From Chrysomallon squamiferum (taxonomy: Eukaryota; Mollusca; Gastropoda; Neomphalida; Peltospiridae), in contig CM022670.1 in the NCBI GenBank assembly GCA_012295275.1, positions 11,917,083 through 11,981,082 on the forward strand: DNA of 64,000 nucleotides. Reading direction: 5' to 3'. The translations under genes and the position numbers were made by a program. Below are positions 11,916 through 24,089 of the stretch, piece by piece. A model generated the notes under the pieces. The model was not told where the DNA came from. It was given only the letters and a program-made list of their open reading frames with translations, and searched no databases. How positions within the stretch are numbered: the stretch's first letter is position 1; the number at the start of each line of letters is the position of its first letter.

Positions 11916-13015
11916 TAGCTGCGGACCGCTGCATCTACTCGATGTTCAGGAATCGTTCAGCTGGAGGTATCAGAATTACTTAATAATGACAGAAGTGCTT
12001 CATAATCCATCAAAATACGTTTTAATACCAAAATGGCTTGGTATTTCCTCAAAATCTGTTGTGGACCAGATAAATTATCAAAAATTATCAGAGAGCGAAA
12101 CATTTGTTAATTCCTCCATAAATGACGTGCACCATTACTTTCAAGACAAACTAAGGAATGAAACTCTCATTCTGTTATGTTGTGCTTTGTGTTCTGGAGG
12201 TGGCTTTCAGTACATCATTTTACCAATTTCAAATTTAGGGATCTTTCATGAAAACAGTGAAATATAGGCTTAAGAAACAGAGAATTTATATTAACTCATT
12301 AGTCAAAGGTTTATTTCAAAATTCAATTTCCATTATGACTATTACAAAATTTCTTTGTTAATAACAATAAATGTAAAACAAAAATCATTTTAAAATGCAA
12401 ATATAAAATTAAAAATAAAAGTATCTGAGAAGATGTTATATTGATTGCAATATATTTGTAAGGCACAATGTATGTTAAATCATATTCCAGAATACATCAC
12501 AGTTAATCAAGGATTATAAACATTCATGACATGTGAAAGTGAAAGAGTGTAAAGTATTTAGAAATGATTGTGAAATATTATTATAGGTTTTTTTAACCAC
12601 GTACATTTCCTGAAAGATATTTTCTGGGAAATCATCAGGAGGCTGAAGACATTGCTATGACAACCACTTTAACTGTCTGGTTTCTGTGTTCTCATCAGTT
12701 AATGAGAAATAAAACAAAATATACTTTTTTCTATTATGATAAACTCTGAAAGGTTTCTCATGTTCTTTTCTTAAATTCTTCTGTACTAGTTAGCAAATGA
12801 AAATGTGAGTGTGTATGTGTGCTTGTGTGTGTTTGCTTACAAAATATTCAGTTAAATTAATATTTAAATAAATAAATATAAATGTATGTATGCCCGTATG
12901 TGTGTGTGTGTGTTAATAATTACTCCTTGTTCTATATATTAGCAACAAAGGTACATTTAATAAAATAAAATATAATAATTATTTGAAAGTGAACAAATTA
13001 TAGTAAGGTAATGAG

Positions 13016-13352
13016 TACTATGTAAGTATCACAAATAAAGTAAAGTATTTAAAAATTATGCAAATTAGCCTTCATGTTAGCAACATTGCAGATACATATC
13101 AATACACTGCATAATCTAGATCAGATCAAGGAAGCCCAAACCTTTTAAATGATCAACCTTTTCATGGAAGTACAAAATATAATAAGTAATGATTGTTATT
13201 CAAGTACCACAAAAAAATAAAATATTTAAAAATTATACAAATCAGCCTTCTTGTTAGTACCTCTGCAGATAAATATCAATACAGCACATAATCCAGATCA
13301 GATCAAGGAAGCACAAACCTTTTTGATGGTCAACCCTTTCATGAAAATTAAG
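13016..13352. repeat. Diverged tandem duplication, unit about 180 bp
   Basis: Copy 1 (13016-13181) and copy 2 (13197-13352) align over their whole length. Shared blocks include GTATTTAAAAATTAT/ATATTTAAAAATTAT and the perfect block AGATCAGATCAAGGAAGC, followed by a shared CAACC(T/C)TTTCATG. The copies differ by substitutions and small indels, so the duplication is old. Confidence 0.85.
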
Positions 13353-13668
13353 AAAAATAACACAAGTTAAACCAATTAAAAATTTGTACACTAATCAAAA
13401 ATTAAAAATAAAGTAATATTACTGTTCTGAAGCCTGTTTGTGATTTTTAAAGGGAGAGTTGTGAGTTATCAGAGGTAGCTGAAATGTTGGTTAGTTTGTT
13501 AAATTTCAATGAAAACTGACCAAACCTCCATGTCCAATCTTTTCCTATATATATATATATATATTTTTTTTTTTTTACTGTTAGACTATATTTATATGAC
13601 TAAAATCTAGTCTCAACCATATTGCAACTTGCAAACACAAGCAAAACCTGAAATGACTCACAAATTGC

Positions 13669-13862
13669 TTTGTAGAGATAGACAATTAAAAGTGTAGTAA
13701 ATAGTTTAAAAATCTAGAAATAGATGAATTAAAATAAACACTTAATTTTGATTACACAGAAGTAAAGGCTTTGTAAATGTAGACTATCAAAAGGATAGTA
13801 AATTCTTTAAAAATGAAGAAACAGATGAATAAGAATTAATTTTAAATTAAATCTTGATTAAC
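13669..13862. repeat. Diverged tandem duplication, unit about 100 bp
   Basis: GCTTTGTAGAGATAGAC...GTAGTAAATAGTTTAAAAAT (from 13669) recurs as GCTTTGTAAATGTAGAC...ATAGTAAATTCTTTAAAAAT (from 13769). Both copies continue through an AGATGAAT block and end with TTGATTA. Confidence 0.8.
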
Positions 13863-14079
13863 AATACTGGTGCTGAAGATAAATAAAGTTGGACCTTGGT
13901 TCATTAAGGAACAGATTTATGCCTGTAAACAATTGGAAAGTTTGAAAGGTCAAAGTTCAGTTGTTAAAACAGTCAGCTTCTGGTGTTAAATGTTGCACTG
14001 ATTTTCTGAAGCTTAACTTGGGAATGGAATGCTTCTTTATCTAAATCTGGGTTCAACAGTACTTCATTAACGTGTTATC

Positions 14080-17000
14080 TTAGTCTGCACCCATAATTGA
14101 ATTTTTAACAGTGTCCTGAAATTAAAAATGAGAAAACATTATATATATATAAAATAATAATGGCCTTATGTTATACAAAAGACATCTTTAATTTCTAACA
14201 AAATAACATATTCTTGTAGATGTAATGTTTAGTCAATCCCCGATTTAAATCATTTTTTCAGCCATAAATTGGTAGTTTTATATTTATATTTATATATATA
14301 TATATATATAAAAATATTACATTTTTAGTTTTAATTTTAATACTATATATAAATATAAATATATATTATTACCATTTTATATTATATTCACCTGATAGTT
14401 TTTGATGGTCTCTCTCCAGTTTTCAGCTGCAATTTTAGGAATGACTGTAACTAGTAGCTTTACTGCTTTATTTGCATTTTCTTTTAACAGTGTCATCACC
14501 ATATCTACGTGAACCTGATAAAATGTGCAGAAAATATTTTAAAATAAAACCATTAACTGCCTTCCTTTTCTAAAAAGAATTTCCTATGTTTAATTTTCCT
14601 TAACTGTAATGAAATCTTAAAAGTTCTGAATAATCAATTAATCTGAATTACACATTTATCTATCTATCCATTTGTGTGTGTCTGTGTTTTTTTTATAATT
14701 TTAATGTATATACTATCTATTTCTTCAAACAATGCTACATTCTAAAACAAACAATGCTGTAATTAATTTTATGTAAGCTTTGATTTGTTAAAGAAATAAA
14801 TAATTATTTTCCATTATATAATTACAGCTTCGAAATCTTCTTTCCAGCTGTCATAGTCGGTAACAAGAGCAATGGATGCATAACACAGACCAAGCTCCTT
14901 TGCTAGGACTACCTGCAGAAAATAAACATTAAATTACCTCACTGTTGACAAATATTTATATTGATTTACCAGTGAATTATTGATCTGGTTGTATAGATTC
15001 AGTCTCGGATAAAGTAGCTGAATGGTTTGAACATTTGTGTTCTAGTGTATGCCTGAGGTTTAATATTTCACATAATCATTTCTCTCAAGTGTCCACAATG
15101 ATTAATGTAGTATCTGCAAATGATCTAGAATTGCTGTGTGTGAGTGTGTGTGTGTGTGTGTATATGTATGTATGTATTATATATAAATGATTCTTTGTTA
15201 ATAAAGTATTATATATAAAAAGAGGTTCTTTTTTATCACTAAAGAACTGACATAACAGGTCACACAGTTCAACTTCTGCAATAATTGTAATTTGGAAATA
15301 ACATCAAGACATACAACAGCTTTAGACTCTCACCTCAGGCACTGTAGTCATACCAACCAAGTCAGCCCCAAAACTGATGAACATTTTGGACTCTGCTTTT
15401 GTTGAGAAACGTGGTCCATTAATTGTGACCATTGTTCCCTTTTCATGGTATCTGTATCCTAGCTCTTTCAAACCAGTTATCAAAAGCTGAATTTAAAAAA
15501 TAAAACTGACAATCTCCTTGTGACAGAATGAACAAATAACCTAAAGGTACTGTTTATTCAAAGTGATGATTTTTTTTTTTGATTTTTTTTTAATAAATAA
15601 CTTTCTAATAACAAAGTATTGGTTTAATTATCTATGTTTTAAAAATGTGTAGTAAACAAAATATAACTTCTTTTGGGTTATGGTTCTTGTTTGTCTTTAC
15701 TAAATTTTTTAGTTTTATTTTAATGTAGAGAAAATATGTATTTATCTTTATTTGTCTCTCTAATTCTCAGTTTTTATTTTTGACAATGCTTATATGATAA
15801 AATATTTACTTCTCTAGTTTTCGGACAAAATGGTTCTTTCATTGGAATGTGACAAACTCCCTGAAATCTGTTACAAGTTCCATTGTAAAATGTCTGATGT
15901 CGTCCCTGAGATCTGCAATTTAAAAAAACAAGAATGGAAAAGAAATGCTTATTGTAATTAGTAAACTTGACTACATTTATGAATAAATGAAATAAAGTGT
16001 CTGTCACTTATTTTATAACAACATGGGGGAAGGAAACCCGATACTGGTAAATAGTTACTGTTATCAATCAACAGCATTTTTATATATGACACAGAAAGAT
16101 GAATACAACTGACAACTTTCTGCCAGTATGAGAAAAATAAAGTGTTTGAAAGAGAATGATCCTGTGGCTATCATGCTTCAGTCAGTAAACAGCAGTAAAC
16201 AGTTCACTAATGGAGATGTGTTGAGCCAGTTCAAGTTCAAAACGTAATGGGGACACAAAATTCAAAAGAAAAATGTAAAATACTGAATTTATTATAAACT
16301 GTAATAAAATATTTAAAAAACCCAAAAAACTATTATAGTCTTGAACTGTTATCAGACATTGATTATCAGCAAGAGAAAACAAATAAAAATAAAAAGAAGA
16401 GTATTTTGTTTAAAAACAACATAACCTCATTACAAAAACATCTCAGATTATTTAGGTTTGTTGACAGTATTATGAACGGAACTTATAGCAATTCTTATCA
16501 AACAGCTGCAATGTATCATTCTTTAGAAATACATACCACGACCTTTGGAAAATGTAGTTTTGGTGCAATGGCTCAAACTGAGACTGACCAATGGGTATGC
16601 TCATGTTTGATCATGTATCCAATCAAACTTCAGACAGAACTCTTAACTGAGCTTTAGTCCAACTCACACGTCACGGTAATAATTTTTAGATAAACCAAAT
16701 TAAACAATACACTGTGTACAAACAATATGCATTAATATTATTTAAGTTAAAAACAATGAATTAATAAAAAAATAAAAAACTACTGCAGGTAACACTTACC
16801 TGTCTATGAACTGATCAATAATAACCATGTTCCCAGGTTCCATCTCTTCACGTAGTGACCCACATGCTGTTGTCACGATTACGTGTGTGCAGCCTTCCTC
16901 CTTCAGTGCAAAGATATTTGCTCTGTAGTTCACCTGCGATGGCATGATGTTGTGTTTTCGTCCATGTCTGGTGAGAATCAAAGACCAGTGATGTTATCCA

Positions 17001-18394
17001 CAGTTAAAAGTTTAATTCATTTTGTAAAACTTATTTAGAACACTGATCTGTATCTACATACATCTATATCTATCTATCTATCTATCTATCTGGCTATATA
17101 TGTCACACACACACACACATTTTTATTTATTTTTTAACTTATTGATTTATTTATTTAAACTGTCGGAACATTTAGAAAACTAATACAAGAAATATGTACA
17201 TTTTCAAAACAAACAGAAATGTAATAAAAGAAATATAAACATTTTTTCTTTAATCATTACATGATTTAGTAACAGTATAACCATGTAATAAAAAGACTTG
17301 AATAATTTCATACTCAGTCTGTAAGGGATATTTTATAGCCTGCTCTCTACGCACTTCATCATTTATTATTAGAAGAAGCTTAATCAGAACAATCAAAACA
17401 ATCATTTGGAAAGTATTAAATTTTGGGAATTACAAGATAAATTTTATAAAATAAAATAATCCACTCAGAAAGCATAGCATATATTTGTATTGATTATAGT
17501 AAAAGCAATTTATTTATAATTTGCATTACCGTGACAACAAAACACAGTCAACACCTTTAATTTTTCCCAGAATAAGAACATCTGAAGGCTACAAACAAAA
17601 ATAATAAATCAATCATTCAATCAATCAATCATAATAATAATAATAATAAATAATAAATAATACAATGCAATTATAATGGCTTCTATTTCTGAACACAAAC
17701 ATTAGTATTATAGTAATTATTATTAAAACAATCAAAGAAACTAGTAAAAAAATAAAAATAAAATGAAATAAATAAATAAAAATAAAAAAAAATTTTTTAA
17801 AACAAAAATTCAGTAAAGCATCAGAAATCAAATTCTGCTCCATAACATTTTAAATTAGCTCAGATGTCCAGAAAGCAAAAGAGATTAACATTCAGAAGAG
17901 CTTTACTGGACTCATGCATACTCCATCTATAATCCGCATACAATCTTTATTTGAAAACTGCCATTAGTAAGAATAACAGCAAAATAAAGTGCTGATGATG
18001 ATGTACAGATGTCTGTTCTTTTTCAATTGTGCCATAATATTATACACATTAAATTTCTGCCTCCTTCACTAATAGTTTTAATGTAATATCTTTTCTTTTT
18101 TCACACTGTATATTTGTATTTTGTGCCAACTACAAAACTTCAGTGTACCAATAAGTCTTACGTCACCAAATGGTGTTGTGACTAACTTCTCCTTTCTGTC
18201 TTCCAGCAAATCTGGGTCATCCAGACCAGTTCCACCTATAATACCAATCTGAAAAGAAAAAAAATTAAATATCATTCATATAGTCCATGGTCACATTGTT
18301 GTATTTCTAATGTGATTGATGGCAACAGGTTTGTATGTTTTGTAAGTTAAAGAAAAAAAAAAAATAAAGAAAAATTATATATGTCATCAGAACC

Positions 18395-18451
<57 letters not shown>

Positions 18452-19537
18452 AAAAAAAAAATAAAAAAATAACAATGATAATAAAAATAAAGAGAAAGAA
18501 AAAAGGAGGAGATTAAAATGACACCAAAATATCTTTGACAGAACTGATACGTAAAACGTTACGAATTTTTATATGAAATAAACGTCTGGTATTTTCCTGC
18601 AGAATCTATGGATAAACTGTGATTCGTTTTAGTAATTTGATAACAAACACTGAACATCTCATATAGTTTCAAACCAAAATACATGTATTATATATATCAA
18701 AATGAAGCTTCTGATGAATTCTAGTGCTAAGCATCAATTTTAATTAATTAATTAATCATTTAATGACATTAACTAACGTTAATTTGCCGTATGCTTGCTT
18801 TACACAGATCTGAGATCTCAAACAATTCCTGGAAATTTTAACTTGCTAAAACGTGTCCTTCGTATTCAGCATTTTTATCAGGATGAAAATATTATCTAAA
18901 AGTGGAATATTAAGCCACAGAATCACTGAATCACACAAAATAATCACATGAAACTTCAGACATCGAGAATAACAGCAATCGCTATTACCGCGTCGTTTAC
19001 CGAAAACATCACACGTCTTGGTAACCCAAATTAAGTACCCACTATATCATATATTTGTATAAAATTTTGCAAACAGTGAGAAAAAGGCAACTTGTATACG
19101 ATTTAAATTCCGGAATAAGCTTATCTTAGTCAAACAACAATAATTTTAAAAAGGTAAACGTGTCTGTGCCTTCTGTTATTTTATCAAAGATCATTTGTCA
19201 AGAAAGAATGCAATGTGAAGCATAGTATAATATATTATATTTTTTATATTATTTTATTTTTGTTTTGTGGAAAATATATAAAAATAATGACGAAACAGAA
19301 ACTCGAATGAATGAAACCGCGTCATAAAAATAGGGCGATATTTCGCGGTGGTGTAGACAGCTTTTCAGCCTTTTGTCGCTCAACTAAAACGTGGGTATCT
19401 GTTTTCAAACAGCCCTTCTCGTACCAGTTTGAGCGGATTATTGTACAAATGAAATCGTACGCTTGACTGAAGAAGCTGTATGTTTCTTCTTCATCATTTT
19501 AAAATACCAATACCTTTACTGCAGTAGCTGATGTCAT
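14080..19537 (-). CDS. MTAP: S-methyl-5'-thioadenosine phosphorylase
   Basis: MTAP cleaves methylthioadenosine with phosphate to adenine and methylthioribose-1-phosphate, the first step of methionine salvage from polyamine synthesis; it is a cytosolic trimer. Nine exons on the minus strand: 19537-19514, 18248-18162, 17588-17530, 16967-16800, 15912-15810, 15486-15334, 14912-14826, 14514-14392 and 14115-14080. All have GT-AG borders and continuous phase, giving 840 coding bases and 279 aa (human is 283). Visible motifs are phosphate-binding GGTG (Thr15), RHGR (Arg57, His58), TTACGS, MTTVPE (Met193, Thr194) and TDYDSW (Asp217, Asp219). All sit exactly three residues before the human active-site numbers. 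In the segment VTI-GPRFS an Asn replaces the usual Glu. The C-terminal tail ([11 protein letters not shown]) differs from vertebrates. Introns hold only A/T-rich sequence and microsatellites, such as (TAA)n plus poly-A at 18397-18462. Confidence 0.97.
15141..15182. repeat. (TG)n(TATG)n microsatellite
   Basis: TG units pass into TATG units, in intron 6 of MTAP. Confidence 0.85.
18397..18462. repeat. (TAA)n plus poly-A in MTAP intron 1
   Basis: About fifteen AAT/TAA units followed by a run of about twenty A. Confidence 0.9.
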
Positions 19538-21065
19538 TCTGACGACCACGCGTTCGTGTGTACACCTTCCGAAACGAATGCTTCCGGAATTATCCAATAG
19601 TAAAATTATAGTTTCGATTGCTGAGGCTTGTTTGTGCGCGAAAATAACTAATTTCTGTTAATTTTGTCAGTGCACTTAAAAGTGCCGCCAACAAATTTAT
19701 TGGCACTAATAGGAACCTTAAAGAATTAGGTTAATTTTTATCAAAAACTGTAACGAATTTATTCATTGTTACATATTTATATTTTGGATTATCAGGTGTT
19801 TTTTTTTTTTTATCACCAAGCTCCATTTTGTCAGGGCTACTAAGTGTGACTGACCATCTATGTAATCTCTTTACTTCTCACTTCTTTAACAAATGAGATA
19901 TATTTTGTGTTTATTTATTTTTTATTTTTTAAATTATAATATTTGTTGTTGCTAGGGCGCTGATGTTCAGAATTAAATTACATGAACCATTCTACTGGAA
20001 ACGAATAGACTGGGATATTTTATTCTTTTGATACTAATATAAATATTAAATACTGATGTCTTTTTAGAATAACAACAGCGACAACAACAATAATATGATA
20101 AGGCAATAAAGGACTGTCAAAACCATTGTAAATAGGCCTCCCAAAAGTGAACGGATGTATAAGGTATTAAAATGAATTAACCGAGTATGTGTTAACATAA
20201 TTAATAGAATTTTAAATTTAAAAAAAGAAAAGAAAAGAAAAGAAAAATACAATAAAAGAAGCTTTAATAGTTATGTGCATAATTTAAAGAAATAAAGACA
20301 CCTTAAAACATATTTTATCCGATCGCCAGTAATTAATATCATTATGCCCTATAATTATTGTCACAAAATTATTCTTACAGTCAATAAAACTGAGAGATAT
20401 TAAATCAGATATCGTTGGAATATAATAAAAATATATTTCCAAAGAAATGCGAATTATTATACATTTCAATTCACATTTTTTTATAATTATTTAAAAAATG
20501 TTATTATGTGTTTTATTTTCTACGTTGATAGGGCTTCCCGAACCTGAAGTGCCCTGCTGCGATCGCAGGATCCAAATTCGGCTTTCCCAGAATCATATTC
20601 CTTGTTTTGAAAAATTGCCGTCAATTTACTATATATATCATAATCTTAATAAATTTTGCACTGGAGAGGCATAGCGTTGATACTTGATTTTCCCAAAATA
20701 TCGTACCGTACCGTTACGTTGCATAACCAAACATGTCACATTATGCAATACTAATCATTCTATATTATTCATTTATTGATTCGGACACACACACACACAC
20801 ACACATGAAATTTCTTTTAAAAGTAAATAAATTCGTAAATTAATCAATATAAAATGCGTAAAATATTCGTAGACAATATGCTAGCTTTGATTAACAACCT
20901 TCATTTGCACGACATACTGACTGAAGTTTGAAGATAAGAAAATGCATTTCTCGGCGATGCTATTGTCATTGAAAAAGATTTGTCGTTTTTGTCTCGATTT
21001 CACCTATTCATTTAAAAAACAAAACAGTAAAATTTATCGAAACTATACTGTCTTTCAAATTCAAA
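19538..21065. promoter_or_regulatory. Shared 5' region of divergent MTAP and GTF3C3
   Basis: These 1.5 kb lie between the MTAP start codon (minus strand, 19537) and the GTF3C3 start codon (plus strand, 21066). The first 100 bases next to MTAP are less A/T-rich than the surroundings. They contain TTCCGGAA at 19582-19589 (an ETS-type core on both strands) and CCAAT at 19594-19598, both usual for housekeeping promoters. The rest is A/T-rich, with (CA)n at 20786-20805 and AAAAG repeats at 20222-20246. No exon is supported. Binding is inferred from motifs only. Confidence 0.45.
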
Positions 21066-24038
21066 ATGGACGGACGAACTGAACAAGAGGAACATGCAGA
21101 GCAAATATTTGCTGATCTGCAGAATATTGCAATAACACCTTTTCAAGGATGGGATGCGGTGAGTTAATTTCTAGCACATTAAATATTAAATATTTCACAA
21201 GTGATTATATTATTTTATCATTTAGTGGACTGAATACATAGGACTTGAAAGATATTTTGAATTATCAATTTTGTAATTTTTAAATTTAAGGTAATTTTTA
21301 TGATTGACTGGGATAATAAATCAGTTAAATTATTGATAGCTAAAAATCAGACTCGCTTCACACTGGATATTTATGATTTCGATATTGCAGTTAGTCAATC
21401 ATCTCACTGTATCTTTTATTTTTAACATTTCAGTTAATAATTTTTTCTCACTTTTTTCTTTCATTTTCTTCCTTACAGTCGTAATTATTTCATATTTAAT
21501 TTTAATGATATATACAAAGTATAGAGTTTGAACATCTGAATTACCAGATTATGCAGAGACTGAGATAGCTGTATAAATATTTTTTAAAAGTGTAAGAAAA
21601 TAATATCTCATTATCTGTTAAATATTTGTGTTTCTAATTTTAATTTTATACATGATTAGAATTTGTATAATAAATAATCTAACTTGATATAATTAGGTGG
21701 CATTCAATGCTTTATAATTTATTCTTAATTTTGTTTACATTTATAACTATAGAATTTACCAGAGATGAATTAATATAAATTGTTTTAATTATTATTATTT
21801 TTAACTTTTTTTTCAGAGTGGCTCTTTAGAAGGTGATTATGAAGATGTTCAGATGGAAACAGGTCAACCTAAGAGTTCATCATCTCAGCCTGCTGCAGAG
21901 ACATCTAGTGGAGGACAAACATCGCTGAAAGACATGGACCAAGGATGGGGGTCACTGCTTAATCTTGCTGAACCAGAACTCACTGTGCAGTACCTAACTG
22001 GCAAGAACTTAACTGAAAAATTATTTCCTTATATAGGCTTATAATTCAGCTAACTTGTGACCAATTCATTGTCAGATGACAGAAAATTCAAATCTGAATT
22101 AAAGAGGCATAGCTTGTAATTCCTGTTTTTTCTTCTGTATAAGCCATAAAGAACACACATGAAATTTAATTTTCCTTAGCTACCTTGGGAGTATTTCCCA
22201 TTCCACCCAGAGCTTGTCATGTGCAAATTGTAGGAAGGCAAATATTTAAATAAAAGATTGTAGGAAGGCAAATATTTAAATAAAAGACAATTTTGCTGCT
22301 AATCCACAAGATCATCCAGCAGTTTATATTTAACAACTACCAGTAATGACAGTTAATAAGAAAATGTGTAGAGGTACATTTTAAATGTTCAGTAATGTCT
22401 GATTAAGAGTGGATGTGTATTTCAGGCAAGATATCCTTTCAAGAGTTCAGTGAGCGCATGGAAAAAGACAACACCGACACCGTTGAGGAAACAGAGACAC
22501 TGACACCAAAGACTGACATCGTTGAACTTTCCAAACGTGTCAGTGTTCAGCTTGATGATGACGACGACTTTGATGATGATGATGTTGGTGATTGCATAGA
22601 CCCAAAAGACAAGGACTGGCAGCCTTCACCTAAAAAGAAAAGAGGTTGAGACTTATTTAGATGAATCTTACAGATTTTTTTATTGGCTAGTTATTATTGA
22701 GTAAATTATACCAATGGGAAAGTATTATAAAACAAAATTATGCTAACAGTTTATTGTTATAACTAATAATAGACTGGGTAATTATTGGGTAACTAAATGA
22801 ATATTGTTTTTAGTTGAGTTTGTTTTACTTTATATTTTCAGATCAAAAGGCAGTTAAAGAGCAGAAAGAACAAAAAGCGAGGAAGAAAGTAAATATTATC
22901 TTTTAAAAACATTGACACTTGCATTTATATTTATTGTTTTGCAGTGTATTATTTCTTTTGAAAATTTTTTCCCCTAATGGTTCCAGTAATTTTACTATAA
23001 GTGATTATTATTTGTCACTGTTGAAATTCATGTCATTAGAGGAATATGCATGTAGGATTTAATTAATATGTGAAAAAAAGTGTACATATTTCACTATGTA
23101 AAAATGTATCTATGATAGTTGAATACAGTTGTTATTTAATGCATGATATTGCAGAGGAGAAGAAAAACTGATTTACCTAAAAGTTTGGAAGGTTTGATGG
23201 GTGAAGCAAATTTAAAACTCGCGCGTGGAGACTACGAAGAAGCAGCTAAAATGTGTTTGGAGATTATTCGTCTTGGTAATTATTTTCTTATTAAACAGTA
23301 GAAGTGAAACATAAATGTTAATTGTTTTCTGATTAAACACAGATGTCAAATCTGCATTATTACTGTTCTTATTATTTTTCTAAATACAGGTTTGAAATGT
23401 AAATTACTTTTGTCTTTAATTATTATTTGCTGAAATGTTTGTGTACTTGTGTCTATAATGTATTTATAAATAATTTTTGTGGTTAATTGTACCAGTATTG
23501 ATTCTGGTGTGTATCATGGTACTTTAACTAAACCATTGCACTGTGAAATGAAACACTGAGCAGCTGAATATATTTTTAATGCTACAAATGTGTTTATAGT
23601 GATGAATTTTGTGTTTAGTTTATTAGTTATTTTATTAATCTTGTTGTAGCACCAAATGCTTATCTCCCGTTCCAAACACTTGGTATGTTGTATGAAGAGA
23701 TGGACAATGTTGAGAAAGCAATGCAGGTAAATAAGCTTAACATTTATCTATGTGTTACTACATACAGATATGTATATCACCAGCTGTACTTACTCGGTAC
23801 ATTTAATTATCACAATTTCAGTTACTATGTATTATACATGTGTGTATTCTTGTTTCTGTTTTCATATTTTGAACACAAAGACAGACAGACACAATTTTCA
23901 TCAAATTATTTAATGAAAATGAAATAAAAAGACTTGCATATGTTTCTTTGTATTTTTCTATATATATATTTTTAATGTATTTCTAAAGTATATATGTTTA
24001 TTTGGCTGTATTTTCTTTTCACTGTTTTAATTTTAAAA

Positions 24039-24089
<51 letters not shown>

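Larger units (their letters stand above)
11916..14079. other. 3' flank of the TLR gene and of MTAP
   Basis: No further gene is supported. The first few hundred bases are probably TLR 3' UTR, with AATAAA-type signals at about 12367 and 12414. The open frame at 11986-12267 has no recognisable domain. Two diverged tandem duplications (13016-13352 and 13669-13862) occupy the MTAP side. A (TA)n plus poly-T tract lies at 13545-13577. Confidence 0.7.

Noticed and set aside
11986-12267. 93-residue open frame after the TLR
   Set aside because: There is no recognisable domain, and it lies where the TLR 3' UTR is expected.
16406-16657. 83-residue plus-strand open frame in MTAP intron 4
   Set aside because: It has no known motif, no splice context, and lies antisense in an intron.
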